Of a DNA stretch of 64,000 nucleotides, positions 32,962 to 41,806 are shown in pieces. The number at the start of each line of letters is the position of its first letter. Positions within the stretch are counted from its first letter, which is position 1. Under the pieces are notes generated by a model. The model worked only from the letters and a program-made list of their open reading frames with translations. It did not search any database and was not told the origin of the DNA. Source of the stretch: Bacteroidota bacterium. Lineage in GTDB: Bacteria; Bacteroidota; Bacteroidia; Cytophagales; Cyclobacteriaceae. The stretch is from contig JAFDYU010000019.1 of assembly GCA_018267285.1 (NCBI GenBank), positions 149,961 through 213,960 of the forward strand. Direction: 5' to 3'. A program made the position numbers and the translations under genes.

Positions 32962-35961
32962 TTAGTGGTAGCTGTTTTCGTCTTTCATCGGAATTAAGAT
33001 CGTTACCGTAGTGCCTCTTTCATTGGAAGTGATTTTAAGACCGGCATTTATTTCAGTTGCGCGAGCTTTTATGTTCCTTATTCCGTTGCCCGAGTGTCCG
33101 TTGTTTGGGTTAAACCCTTTACCGTTATCACGCACACACACTTCAAGAAAGTTATTTTTTATTTCTCCATTTACGTTGATCTCCGTTGCACAAGAATGCT
33201 TTAAGGCATTGTTCACCGATTCCTTCACTAATAGAATGATGTTTCGTTTCAATGGGCTATCCATCAAAAAATGACCTTGTGTTGGCAAGTTGATTTGATA
33301 ATCGGTTTCTGAAGGCTCGAGCAAGTTGTGTAATTGATCGCGCAAATAGCTCATCAGTTGCTCAAACGTTTTGTTATCCGGGTTTAAGCTCCAGATTATT
33401 TCGCTCATAGACTGAACCACTTGGCGGCTGGTTTGTGCAATCTGATCCAAAGAATTTTCCTTGTTGATTTTATGTTTGGTGGCCTCGCTGATCAGCGCTA
33501 TGCGTGTAAGGTTAGCGCCAATATCATCGTGCATTTCCATACTGATGCGCCTTCGTTCGCGTTCGAGTGCATTTTGTTTTTCGAGCTCAACTATCCGAAG
33601 TTTATAGCGTTGTCTGGCAGTGAACCAAACTACAACTGAAATAAATATCACTAAGAGCATAAAGGCCAAACTATAAAACCACCACCGTTGCCAAAAGGGT
33701 GGGTGGATAACAATAAAGAAAAATTGTTGACTGCTCCACATACTGGTGGGCGTACGCGCACAGTAGGTCAGTGTATATTGGCCGGGTGGCAAATTAGGGT
33801 AACGGATTTCTGTACGATTACTGACCATCGGCTTTTCGTCAATGCCATCCAGTTGATATTTTATTTTGTTTCCTTCCGGTAGGCCGTAATCGAAAATTGA
33901 AAACTGAATTGTGAAGTCGTTTTTATGATAGGGCAACTCAATATTTCGAGTACTTAAAATGGAATCGCTTATTGCTTTCTGATTGACAGTTAACCCGGTT
34001 ATAGCTACGGAAGGAGGAGTGCCGAAGTTGACAATATCAGCAGGGCAGAACCAATTTACCCCTTTTATGCCACCAAAATACATAGTGCCCGATGCCCCGT
34101 AATGATAGGCTCCGGTATTAAACTCATTGCTTTGCAATCCGTCTTTGCTAGTATAGTTTGTAAAGGTTTGTTGCGTCTTGTCAAAGAAACTAAGACCTCC
34201 GTTGGTACTGCACCAGATTCTTTTTTTATCATCTTCTAAGATGCCATACACATAACTGCTGCCCATGCCATCACGTTCAGAGTAAAGACTATATTTTTTT
34301 GAATTCTGGTTAAAACGCAGAAGCCCCCGGTCTGTTGCAAGCCAAAAAACATCGGATGAATCTTTGTCGATATGAATAGCTTTTACATCAAGATTTTCAA
34401 AAAAATCGCTTTCGCTTTCATAATTTTTATTTTCTTTCTTGAAAAGATGAAGGCCTGTGTTTTTCGAACTTACATAAATATGCTCATCTTTAGTTTCTAC
34501 GGCATCGGTTACAAATAAGCTTGAAATGGTTAAATCTTTAATGAGTTGATCCCCTTGCTGCTTAACAATGGCTAAACCATTTGGTGTGCAGGCCGCTACA
34601 CGCCCATCTTTCAATTTTAAAAGCTTATTAATTGAATAGCCGGATGAAGATGTGAACTTCCCGGAAGCAATTATTTTTTTTTGAGAATTTATTTTTGTGA
34701 TAAACACCTCGTGTCCGATCCAATAATTTTTTTCATCATCTGCAATGATGGCAGAGATCCCAGTTATGCCAAGTTGATTGATTTTAGAATCGAGCGTAAT
34801 TGCACCGGTAGATTTATCGAGAATGTAGATGGGATTATTCAATGAACCAATCCAAAAAGTATTTTTGTTTATTTCAAAAATGGATTTCACAAACAAATCT
34901 TTTTGAAGGGATAACTGTTGGCTCGTAACCGAAGTATTAAAAATCGGTGGTTTCGTTTTCAGCTTTGTAATACCACCGCCCTCTGTTCCTATCCATAAAT
35001 TTTCGTTGCGGTCTAATAAGAGACAAGTAAGTTGGTCCGTGGGTAAAGAATAAATGGTATTAGACTGTTTCTTGTACTGCTTTGTTTTTTTTATAGCCGG
35101 ATCGTAAACCCACAATCCATCTTGAGTGGTTGCAATCCAGAATCTATGCCGGCTGTCTTCTGCAGTCATTGTTATCGACAAAGTGCTTTTCGTTAAGCCT
35201 ATTGGTAATTGCTCTGTTTTTTTAGAAGCAGAATCGTAATAGTGTACTGTATTATAGCCAATAAGGTAATGTCCGGCTTTGGTAAAATGGATGGACGATA
35301 AGTCTGCCTTGTCGAAGTAATGTTCGAAAGTATACGTATCAATGTTGAATTTGTAAATTCCATCACGGGGTTTAACAACAAACCAAAAGTTACGTTCGTT
35401 TTGAACGGTAATGTTTCCGTGGTAATTAAAAGAAGACTGGTAGTTGTTATCGAATGGTGCAACCACAAATTGGCCCGATGGAATTTCATAAAAGGCAAAA
35501 CCAACCCTTGGGTTGAAGAGCCATACACGCTGGTTCGAGTCAATCGTTACAACCTTAAAATTGGTACGGGTTAGCTCTAGCTTGGAAGGAGTATGTTTTT
35601 TTAGAATCCGGTCTTCGCTGCGATCGTACGTGTACAAACCATTTTCGGTATAATACCAAAGGTTTTCTTTTTTGTCTTCGGCAATACGGCCGCGGATAAA
35701 GTTGGCGTTGTAAGGTTCGGCTACATCAAGCGGTGCCTTGTATAATTTTAATTCGGTACCATCGTAACGATTCAAGCCATCGGCAGTGCCAATCCACAAG
35801 AAGCCTCTCTTGTCTTGGTAGAGCGAATAGACGCTGCTTTGCGAAAGGCCCTCGTCAACACTTATTGTTTCAAAATGATACGGAACTGATTGAGCACTGC
35901 ACAAAGAAAAAATCAAGCCGTATCCAATGAAAAGAAAGGTGCGTTGAACGGTGTGCTTCAC
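32962..35961 (-). CDS. propeller-type sensor histidine kinase (HisKA_3), partner of the NarL regulator
   Basis: 999 residues from a GTG start. The signal peptide (KHTVQRTFLFIGYGLIFSLCSAQ) leads to a periplasmic sensor of Reg_prop repeats (FLWIGTADGLNRYDG, LWIGTEGGGITKL, IWCSTNGGLSFFD), a Y_Y_Y domain (about 660-745), one transmembrane helix (about 755-780), then the HisKA_3 dimerisation domain with His811 in SMEMHDDIGANLTRI and a HATPase_c domain (VRDNGKGF, GNGIRNIKAR). The ligand is unknown. It is the first gene of a two-gene unit with the response regulator, and divergent from a TPR kinase. A consensus promoter lies in front with a very short leader. Confidence 0.92.
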   Translation of the reverse strand: MKHTVQRTFLFIGYGLIFSLCSAQSVPYHFETISVDEGLSQSSVYSLYQDKRGFLWIGTADGLNRYDGTELKLYKAPLDVAEPYNANFIRGRIAEDKKENLWYYTENGLYTYDRSEDRILKKHTPSKLELTRTNFKVVTIDSNQRVWLFNPRVGFAFYEIPSGQFVVAPFDNNYQSSFNYHGNITVQNERNFWFVVKPRDGIYKFNIDTYTFEHYFDKADLSSIHFTKAGHYLIGYNTVHYYDSASKKTEQLPIGLTKSTLSITMTAEDSRHRFWIATTQDGLWVYDPAIKKTKQYKKQSNTIYSLPTDQLTCLLLDRNENLWIGTEGGGITKLKTKPPIFNTSVTSQQLSLQKDLFVKSIFEINKNTFWIGSLNNPIYILDKSTGAITLDSKINQLGITGISAIIADDEKNYWIGHEVFITKINSQKKIIASGKFTSSSGYSINKLLKLKDGRVAACTPNGLAIVKQQGDQLIKDLTISSLFVTDAVETKDEHIYVSSKNTGLHLFKKENKNYESESDFFENLDVKAIHIDKDSSDVFWLATDRGLLRFNQNSKKYSLYSERDGMGSSYVYGILEDDKKRIWCSTNGGLSFFDKTQQTFTNYTSKDGLQSNEFNTGAYHYGASGTMYFGGIKGVNWFCPADIVNFGTPPSVAITGLTVNQKAISDSILSTRNIELPYHKNDFTIQFSIFDYGLPEGNKIKYQLDGIDEKPMVSNRTEIRYPNLPPGQYTLTYCARTPTSMWSSQQFFFIVIHPPFWQRWWFYSLAFMLLVIFISVVVWFTARQRYKLRIVELEKQNALERERRRISMEMHDDIGANLTRIALISEATKHKINKENSLDQIAQTSRQVVQSMSEIIWSLNPDNKTFEQLMSYLRDQLHNLLEPSETDYQINLPTQGHFLMDSPLKRNIILLVKESVNNALKHSCATEINVNGEIKNNFLEVCVRDNGKGFNPNNGHSGNGIRNIKARATEINAGLKITSNERGTTVTILIPMKDENSYH

Positions 35962-35973
35962 GTGATAAAGTTA

Positions 35974-36006
35974 CAAATCTATAGTATCTACAGTCGGTTA
36001 ATCAAA
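35974..36006 (-). promoter_or_regulatory. promoter of the sensor kinase unit
   Basis: On the minus strand TTTG (36006-36003), 21 bp, TAGATTTG (35981-35974). The match to the Bacteroidota consensus is good, but the GTG start is only 12 bp from the -7 box, so the leader would be very short. Confidence 0.5.
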
Positions 36007-36060
36007 ACTTTATCCTTAACTTTTGTAAGTTGTTTGTCAGTGGATGCCCTCAACACCATA

Positions 36061-38529
36061 ATGATTTATCTGTATGGCACGATATTACACGTTCGGAGTT
36101 TGTTTTTTTTGGCTTGTATTTTAATTTCAGCTAGCCTATCTGCACAGGATGGTCAAGGAAATAAAAAGGTACTGGAAATCATCAGCCAATCACAACAATA
36201 CTTAAACAACCATCAATACGGAGAAGCCATAACCTCAGCCCAGGTTGCATTAGATCAATCAACTCGTTTAAATTATAAAGAAGGAATGGTCAATAGTTTG
36301 CTGCTCCTGGCGCAGGCACAAAAGCACCGGCTGAATTATACATCGAGTCTAAATTATTTTTTGCAGGCATTGCCCGAAGTAAAAAAACAAAACAACAACG
36401 CGCTGCTCGTTCGCACCAATACGCTGATTGGTGAACTTTTTCAAGAGTGGGGGGTACCCGAAAAAGCTCTTTTGTATTATCAAAGTGCATTGCAGATTCA
36501 TGATGGAAAAGACAATCGACAAACATTGGTTTTGATAGAACGAACAGCCGAAGTACACAACAGCCTTCATCAAAAAGATATGTCACTCAAAATGTATTTT
36601 CAGCTACTTGATCTGACAAAAAAGAACAATGATCCTGCCCTGAGCATCAGCGCACTTCAAAAGATAGTTTCAATCTATTATGGAGCTGGTGATATTGACA
36701 ATTCATTAAAGTACAATCTTCAAATACTCGAACTCTACCAACAACAAAACGATAAGGTGGGTACGGCCTCTACCTTAAACTCGGTGGGCAATTATTATAA
36801 AGATTTAAAAAACCCCGGCAAGGCAATAGAGTATTATCAGGCTGCGCTTGAAATCAACCGTCAGCTAAGTGCAAGCAATGAACGAGACAACCGATTGGTT
36901 ACTAACCTGATTAATATTGGAACCATTTACCAGGAGCGAGGCGACACGCGCAATTCAATCAAAACATTTAAAGAAGCATTGGCCGTTAAAATTGAAAACG
37001 GAACACCGGTAGAGCAGGCGGTTATGTACAATTATCTTGCTTCGCTGTATCTCTCGCAAAGCGATTTTGCAGAAGCCGAACAGTACACACGCGAAGCCAT
37101 TTCGTTACTGACGGGTACGGAAAACAGACGCATGTTGGCAACCAACCACAAAAGACTTTCAAGCATTTATGCACAACAAGGCAATTACGAAAAAGCATTG
37201 ATGAGCTATAAATCGTATTCGTTGTTAAACGATAGCCTGCTGTATCAGGAACAACTCGTATTGGAAAAAGAAAAATTAAAACAATACCTGATTGAAACTA
37301 CCGAGAAAGAAGCAAAACTGAGTTTGATCGACCAGGAAGTACAATCCCTGAAATTGCGAAACGAAAAAGAAACAGCCGAGCGAGAAAGACAGGAGATGAT
37401 GTTACTGCTCAAAGAAAAAGAATTGCAGAATGTGTCGTTGCAGAAAGACCAATCGGAACAAGCACGGGCCGTACAGCAGCTTCAGTTGCAACAAGGTAAA
37501 ATTGAAAAAGAAAAACAAGAACAAGAAATAGTGCTGTTGGAACAAAAACGCGTTCTTCAAAATGCCGAAATAGAAAGGAAGGAATCTCAAGAAAAAGAAA
37601 GGCTCAAAGAGCTCGCCTACAAAAATACCCGGCTGGAGCTGCAACAATATCAATTGGAGCGAGCGGATATTCGGCAACAGAATTTAATTTATGTTTCCGT
37701 TTTATTTTTAATGCTGATTCTTTTTGGAGCCATAGCCTATTTTGTAAAACGGAGAGACAATAAAAGACTGGAAGTTCAATTCCATGAAATCAATAAACAA
37801 AAAGAAGAGATTGAGGTCATCAACAAATCGTTGATTGAATTGAACGAAGAAAAGAATGACTTAATCGGTATTGTAGCTCACGACCTGAAGAGCCCGCTCA
37901 ACCAAATCAGCGGAATGCTGGAGATCATGAAACTTACGGCCAAACAGTCCGAAGAACAACAAGGTTATGTGAGTAGGATTGAGCAATCTACCACAAGATT
38001 GAAAAACATGGTTACCAAAATATTGGATGTAAGCGCCATTGAATCGAAAACGCTGAACATAACACCGGAGTCGATTGATCTTACCCGCTTACTCGATGAA
38101 ATGGTTAATCGATTTTTGCTGATGGCAGAAAAAAAGCAGATTAGAGTAATTAAGAATTTTGAAGAAAATTTGCCTAAGATCAACAGCGACAGGAGCTATG
38201 TTTCTGAAGTGCTGGAGAATCTTATGTCGAACGCTGTGAAATATTCACCCCTTGGGAAAGAGATTACCGTAAGGCTTGGCAGGTGTAACCAATTTCTCAA
38301 AGTTGAATTTATGGATCGAGGTCAGGGCATCAGTGAAAAAGACATGAAGAATCTGTTTGGCAAATACCATAAACTTTCTGCAAGGCCAACTGCGGGTGAA
38401 GACTCCACCGGGTTGGGGTTATCCATCGTGAAAAAATACGTTTTGGCTCTTGGAGGGAAGGTATGGTGCGAGAGTGAGGTAGGGAAGGGCTCGAATTTTA
38501 TTGTCGAGTTGCCGCTAACCTTGAATTGA
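36061..38529 (+). CDS. TPR-containing sensor histidine kinase
   Basis: 822 residues from the ATG at 36061 (MIYLYGTILHVRSLFFLACILISASLSAQ, a signal peptide); the frame upstream runs into the divergent gene. TPR units fill about 30-410 (for example EKALLYYQSALQIHD, GKAIEYYQAALEIN). A long Glu/Gln/Lys-rich coiled coil spans about 410-540, a membrane helix follows (IYVSVLFLMLILFGAIAYFV), then HisKA with His607 in IVAHDLKSPLNQISG and a HATPase (NLMSNAVKYSP, DRGQGIS, GLGLSIVKKY). There is no adjacent response regulator in the same direction. The periplasmic TPRs suggest sensing of a protein partner. Only about 100 bp separate it from the divergent kinase. Confidence 0.92.
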   Translation: MIYLYGTILHVRSLFFLACILISASLSAQDGQGNKKVLEIISQSQQYLNNHQYGEAITSAQVALDQSTRLNYKEGMVNSLLLLAQAQKHRLNYTSSLNYFLQALPEVKKQNNNALLVRTNTLIGELFQEWGVPEKALLYYQSALQIHDGKDNRQTLVLIERTAEVHNSLHQKDMSLKMYFQLLDLTKKNNDPALSISALQKIVSIYYGAGDIDNSLKYNLQILELYQQQNDKVGTASTLNSVGNYYKDLKNPGKAIEYYQAALEINRQLSASNERDNRLVTNLINIGTIYQERGDTRNSIKTFKEALAVKIENGTPVEQAVMYNYLASLYLSQSDFAEAEQYTREAISLLTGTENRRMLATNHKRLSSIYAQQGNYEKALMSYKSYSLLNDSLLYQEQLVLEKEKLKQYLIETTEKEAKLSLIDQEVQSLKLRNEKETAERERQEMMLLLKEKELQNVSLQKDQSEQARAVQQLQLQQGKIEKEKQEQEIVLLEQKRVLQNAEIERKESQEKERLKELAYKNTRLELQQYQLERADIRQQNLIYVSVLFLMLILFGAIAYFVKRRDNKRLEVQFHEINKQKEEIEVINKSLIELNEEKNDLIGIVAHDLKSPLNQISGMLEIMKLTAKQSEEQQGYVSRIEQSTTRLKNMVTKILDVSAIESKTLNITPESIDLTRLLDEMVNRFLLMAEKKQIRVIKNFEENLPKINSDRSYVSEVLENLMSNAVKYSPLGKEITVRLGRCNQFLKVEFMDRGQGISEKDMKNLFGKYHKLSARPTAGEDSTGLGLSIVKKYVLALGGKVWCESEVGKGSNFIVELPLTLN

Positions 38530-38636
38530 AATAACAAGATTTAATATGCAACCCAACTGTTGTTTTGGTGTCTATAAAATGTTTTTCTAAAGAGTAACCT
38601 TTTTAAAAAACAAAAGTATTCAACCAAACACAGCTT

Positions 38637-41003
38637 ATGCTCAAAAATTATTTGTGGGTTACGCTTCGTAGCCTGAAAAAGAACGGCATCTATTCTTTCA
38701 TCAATATCTCCGGTCTTGCGCTGGGAATTACGTGCAGTGTATTGATTTTACTCTGGGTTTTTGACGAGCTGTCGTTCGACAAATTTTTTCCGAAAGCCGA
38801 TCGTCTTTATCAGGTTTGGAGCAATGGCCATTACGATGGGAAGATCAACTCTTGGCGAAGTGTGCCGCTGCCAACCTACGAGGCAATGAAAACAGCCGAC
38901 AGTCACATCAAGCACGCGCTCGTTACCGATTGGGGAGGCGATCACCTGATTGCCGCCAATGAAAACCGGTTGATTAAAAGAGGGTATTATGTAAGCGAAG
39001 AATTTTTGGAGATGTTTGAGTTTGAGTTACTCCAGGGAACATCGGCACAGGTATTGGATGACCCCCGTTCTATTGTAATTACTCAATCTACCGCCAAAGC
39101 TCTTTTTGGAGATGCCGACCCCATTAATAAAATCATTCGGGTAGACAACGATCAAGACTTGAAAATAACCGGAGTGTTAAAAGATATCCCCAACAATTCC
39201 ACTTTTCAGTTTGATTTTTTAATGCCTTGGAAATTTTATGAACAGACCAGCGAGTGGGTAAGAAAAAATACGACCAACTGGGGCAATTATTCCTTTCAGG
39301 TTTTTGTCGAACTCAACAGCTCTGCAGATAAAGATGCTGTTGAAAACTCGGTGCGCGATATGCTTACCAAACATGGCGAAACCGATTTTAAACACGAGTT
39401 GTTCATTTACCCACTACTGCATTGGCGGCTGCACTCCAACTTCGAAAACGGAATTGAAACAGGTGGTATGAACGACTACGTACAGTTGTTCACCGTGATC
39501 GCCATTTTTATTCTGGTGATGGCGTGCATCAATTTTATGAACCTCGCTACGGCCCGCTCAGAACGCAGAGCACGCGAAGTGGGCATTAGAAAAACAGTAG
39601 GATCAAAACGACTTGAACTAGTGGCTCAGTTTATAGGCGAATCGATACTCATCGCTTTAATTGCGTTTACGGTTGGTATTCTGCTAACCGAATTAATACT
39701 TCCCTACTACAATAATTTGGTTGAAAAGAAACTTCACATAAACTACCTACAGCCCGAGTTCTGGATCTTTGCATCCGCCCTTATTTTATTTACCGGAATT
39801 GTTTCCGGCAGTTATCCGGCACTTTATCTGTCTTCGTTTCAGCCCGTGAAAGTGCTCAAAGGGAAAATTCAGGTGGGGAAAAACGCCAGTACTCCGCGAA
39901 AAATTTTGGTGACCCTACAATTTGGGTTTGCCATCTTTTTAATTATCGGTACGCTTGTGATCTACCAACAAATTCAATTGGTGAAAGGAAGAGCACTGGG
40001 GTACGATCAGGAAAACCTCATGGCGGTAGACTATACCACGGAAGTAGATAAAAACTATCGGGCTATAAAATTAGATTTGCTTGCCACCGGTGTGGTAGAG
40101 GCCGTAACCAAATCCAACAGCGACATTACCAACATAACTTCAAATAATTTTCTGGGGTGGCCTGGCAAACCTGAGCAGTTGCGGGTAATCTTTACTACAA
40201 TCGCCACCGAATTCGATTACACAAAAACCATGGGAATAAAAGTAGTGGAAGGCCGTGATTTTTCTGAGGAGTTTAAAAGCGATACCGCGGCAATTCTTGT
40301 TAACCAGGCAGCGGCAGAGTTGATGAACTTGAAAGAGCCCATTGGTACAGAACTGGATCTTTGGAACGGAAAGAAAAAACTGATCGGCATTGTGGATAAT
40401 GTGCTTATGGGTTCGCCTCACGAACCCGTAAAGCCCATGTTTGTAATTCTTGATCCCCAGTGGGCAAATTCGGTATCGATTCGTTTAAGAAAGACGAAAG
40501 ACATTCAGGGTTCTGTGGAGGCTGTAAAAAAAGTATTCGAAAAATACTCACCGGCCTATCCTTTTACGTATCGTTTTGCCGATGTGGAATTTCAGAAAAA
40601 ATTCACCACCATAAACCTTACCAGCAAATTGGCAAACTTATTTGCCGTGCTGGCAATCTTTATTACCGGCTTGGGATTATTTGGGTTGGCGGCTTTTACA
40701 GCCGAGCAAAGAACCAAAGAAATCGGTATCCGAAAAGTGATGGGTGCTTCTGTGCCCAACCTGGTGGGGTTGATCTCGAAAGATTTTTCGTTGTTGGTAA
40801 TGCTGTCGTTTATATTGTCTGCTCCGGTAGCTTGGTGGTTGCTAAGCAAGTATCTTGAGCGGTATCCCGTGCGTACGGAAATAACCTGGTGGGTTTTTCC
40901 GGCAACGGGCGTGATTGCGTTGGCGTTTGCACTGTTGATTGTGAGCACTCAGGCACTGAGGGCAGCGCATACCAATCCGGCTACTTCACTTCGGAACGAC
41001 TGA
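38637..41003 (+). CDS. MacB/FtsX-type ABC transporter permease
   Basis: 788 residues. The N-terminal transmembrane helix (about 20-42, NISGLALGITCSVLILLWVF) is followed by a large periplasmic MacB_PCD domain, then three helices of the first FtsX core (about 285-400, with ARREVGIRKTVGSKR-like ARSERRAREVGIRK), a second periplasmic domain and three C-terminal helices (EQRTKEIGIRKVMGAS). The two FtsX halves in one chain are typical of Bacteroidota MacB-like permeases. No ATPase gene is adjacent; such permeases share a distant ATPase. These proteins act as mechanotransmitters exporting peptides or lipids rather than as channels. The 3' end overlaps the convergent PAP2 gene by 23 bp. Confidence 0.9.
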   Translation: MLKNYLWVTLRSLKKNGIYSFINISGLALGITCSVLILLWVFDELSFDKFFPKADRLYQVWSNGHYDGKINSWRSVPLPTYEAMKTADSHIKHALVTDWGGDHLIAANENRLIKRGYYVSEEFLEMFEFELLQGTSAQVLDDPRSIVITQSTAKALFGDADPINKIIRVDNDQDLKITGVLKDIPNNSTFQFDFLMPWKFYEQTSEWVRKNTTNWGNYSFQVFVELNSSADKDAVENSVRDMLTKHGETDFKHELFIYPLLHWRLHSNFENGIETGGMNDYVQLFTVIAIFILVMACINFMNLATARSERRAREVGIRKTVGSKRLELVAQFIGESILIALIAFTVGILLTELILPYYNNLVEKKLHINYLQPEFWIFASALILFTGIVSGSYPALYLSSFQPVKVLKGKIQVGKNASTPRKILVTLQFGFAIFLIIGTLVIYQQIQLVKGRALGYDQENLMAVDYTTEVDKNYRAIKLDLLATGVVEAVTKSNSDITNITSNNFLGWPGKPEQLRVIFTTIATEFDYTKTMGIKVVEGRDFSEEFKSDTAAILVNQAAAELMNLKEPIGTELDLWNGKKKLIGIVDNVLMGSPHEPVKPMFVILDPQWANSVSIRLRKTKDIQGSVEAVKKVFEKYSPAYPFTYRFADVEFQKKFTTINLTSKLANLFAVLAIFITGLGLFGLAAFTAEQRTKEIGIRKVMGASVPNLVGLISKDFSLLVMLSFILSAPVAWWLLSKYLERYPVRTEITWWVFPATGVIALAFALLIVSTQALRAAHTNPATSLRND

Positions 41004-41622
41004 CGAAATAGTTTAGAAAAACATATCTATAAAACAGAAAAGCAACACTCGACCCGATGAACATCCCAACGAAAATATCGAACGGATAATGTACGCCAAG
41101 GTAAATTCTGGAGATAGCCACCAACGAAGCCCAGCAAAACATGGCCGCAGAAATTTTCCAGGCTCTCGTTAATAGAGTTACGGCCATAGTTGAGGCGAAG
41201 GCCTCCGTTGTGTGCCCCGAAGGAAGCGAGTAACCTCCGCCCACACTCAACTGAATAATCCGGGAATCAACTTCGTAGGGGCGAGGCTCTGTAAAGGTCT
41301 TTTTAACGAGATACGAAATCAGCCCGGCTATGGCTATGGCCAACACTATATACAGAAACGACATCCGGTTTTCCCTTTTGTTTGTATCCGGCTGATATTC
41401 TAACCACGCTGTGATTAAAACCGGAATACCAAAACTGAAATAGCTTACCGAATCCGAGAAAAACTGAAATATGCCTACCGTAAGTTTCTCATCAGGATTT
41501 TGCCAGGCTGCTATAAAATCAAGCTGGTGTATAGACTGAGCGAAAACCATACAACCGATTAAGGCAACCAGGTAAATAATGATCACTCTATTTTGATAGG
41601 GGGAAAGTGGGCTTGTTTTCAT
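40981..41622 (-). CDS. PAP2-family phosphatase
   Basis: 213 residues, about six membrane segments. The three lipid-phosphatase motifs are intact: KKTFTEPRP (KX6RP), PSGH, and SRIYLGVHYPFD (SRX5HX3D). Such membrane enzymes dephosphorylate undecaprenyl diphosphate or phosphatidate at the outer face of the inner membrane. The exact substrate is not fixed by sequence. The gene is convergent with the permease gene and overlaps it by 23 bp. The first helix is near the N-terminus (VIIIYLVALIGCMVFAQ). Confidence 0.9.
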   Translation of the reverse strand: MKTSPLSPYQNRVIIIYLVALIGCMVFAQSIHQLDFIAAWQNPDEKLTVGIFQFFSDSVSYFSFGIPVLITAWLEYQPDTNKRENRMSFLYIVLAIAIAGLISYLVKKTFTEPRPYEVDSRIIQLSVGGGYSLPSGHTTEAFASTMAVTLLTRAWKISAAMFCWASLVAISRIYLGVHYPFDIFVGMFIGSSVAFLFYRYVFLNYFVSRSEVK

Positions 41623-41769
41623 TTAAAAGGCAAATATAACCCCACACCAAAACATTAGTTTTTTTCAGTTTAGCACCTAATTAGATCATTTTTTATATGG
41701 TAAAATAATATAAATAAAATATTTTATCAAAAATAGGTTTAAAAATAACCCTACTGTATCAAAAAAATA

Positions 41770-41777
41770 TATTTTTG
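41770..41777 (+). promoter_or_regulatory. putative glnN -7 box (TATTTTTG)
   Basis: TATTTTTG fits TAnnTTTG, 29 bp before the glnN ATG. The upstream gap (41623-41769) is very AT-rich and has no good -33 element at the expected distance. No gene is seen in this gap. Confidence 0.45.
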
Positions 41778-41806
41778 TGCAACATTAACCCATAATAACA
41801 ACCACT

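Noticed and set aside
35890-36060. N-terminal extension of the TPR kinase
   Set aside because: The extension overlaps the divergent kinase gene and its promoter; the signal peptide begins at 36061.
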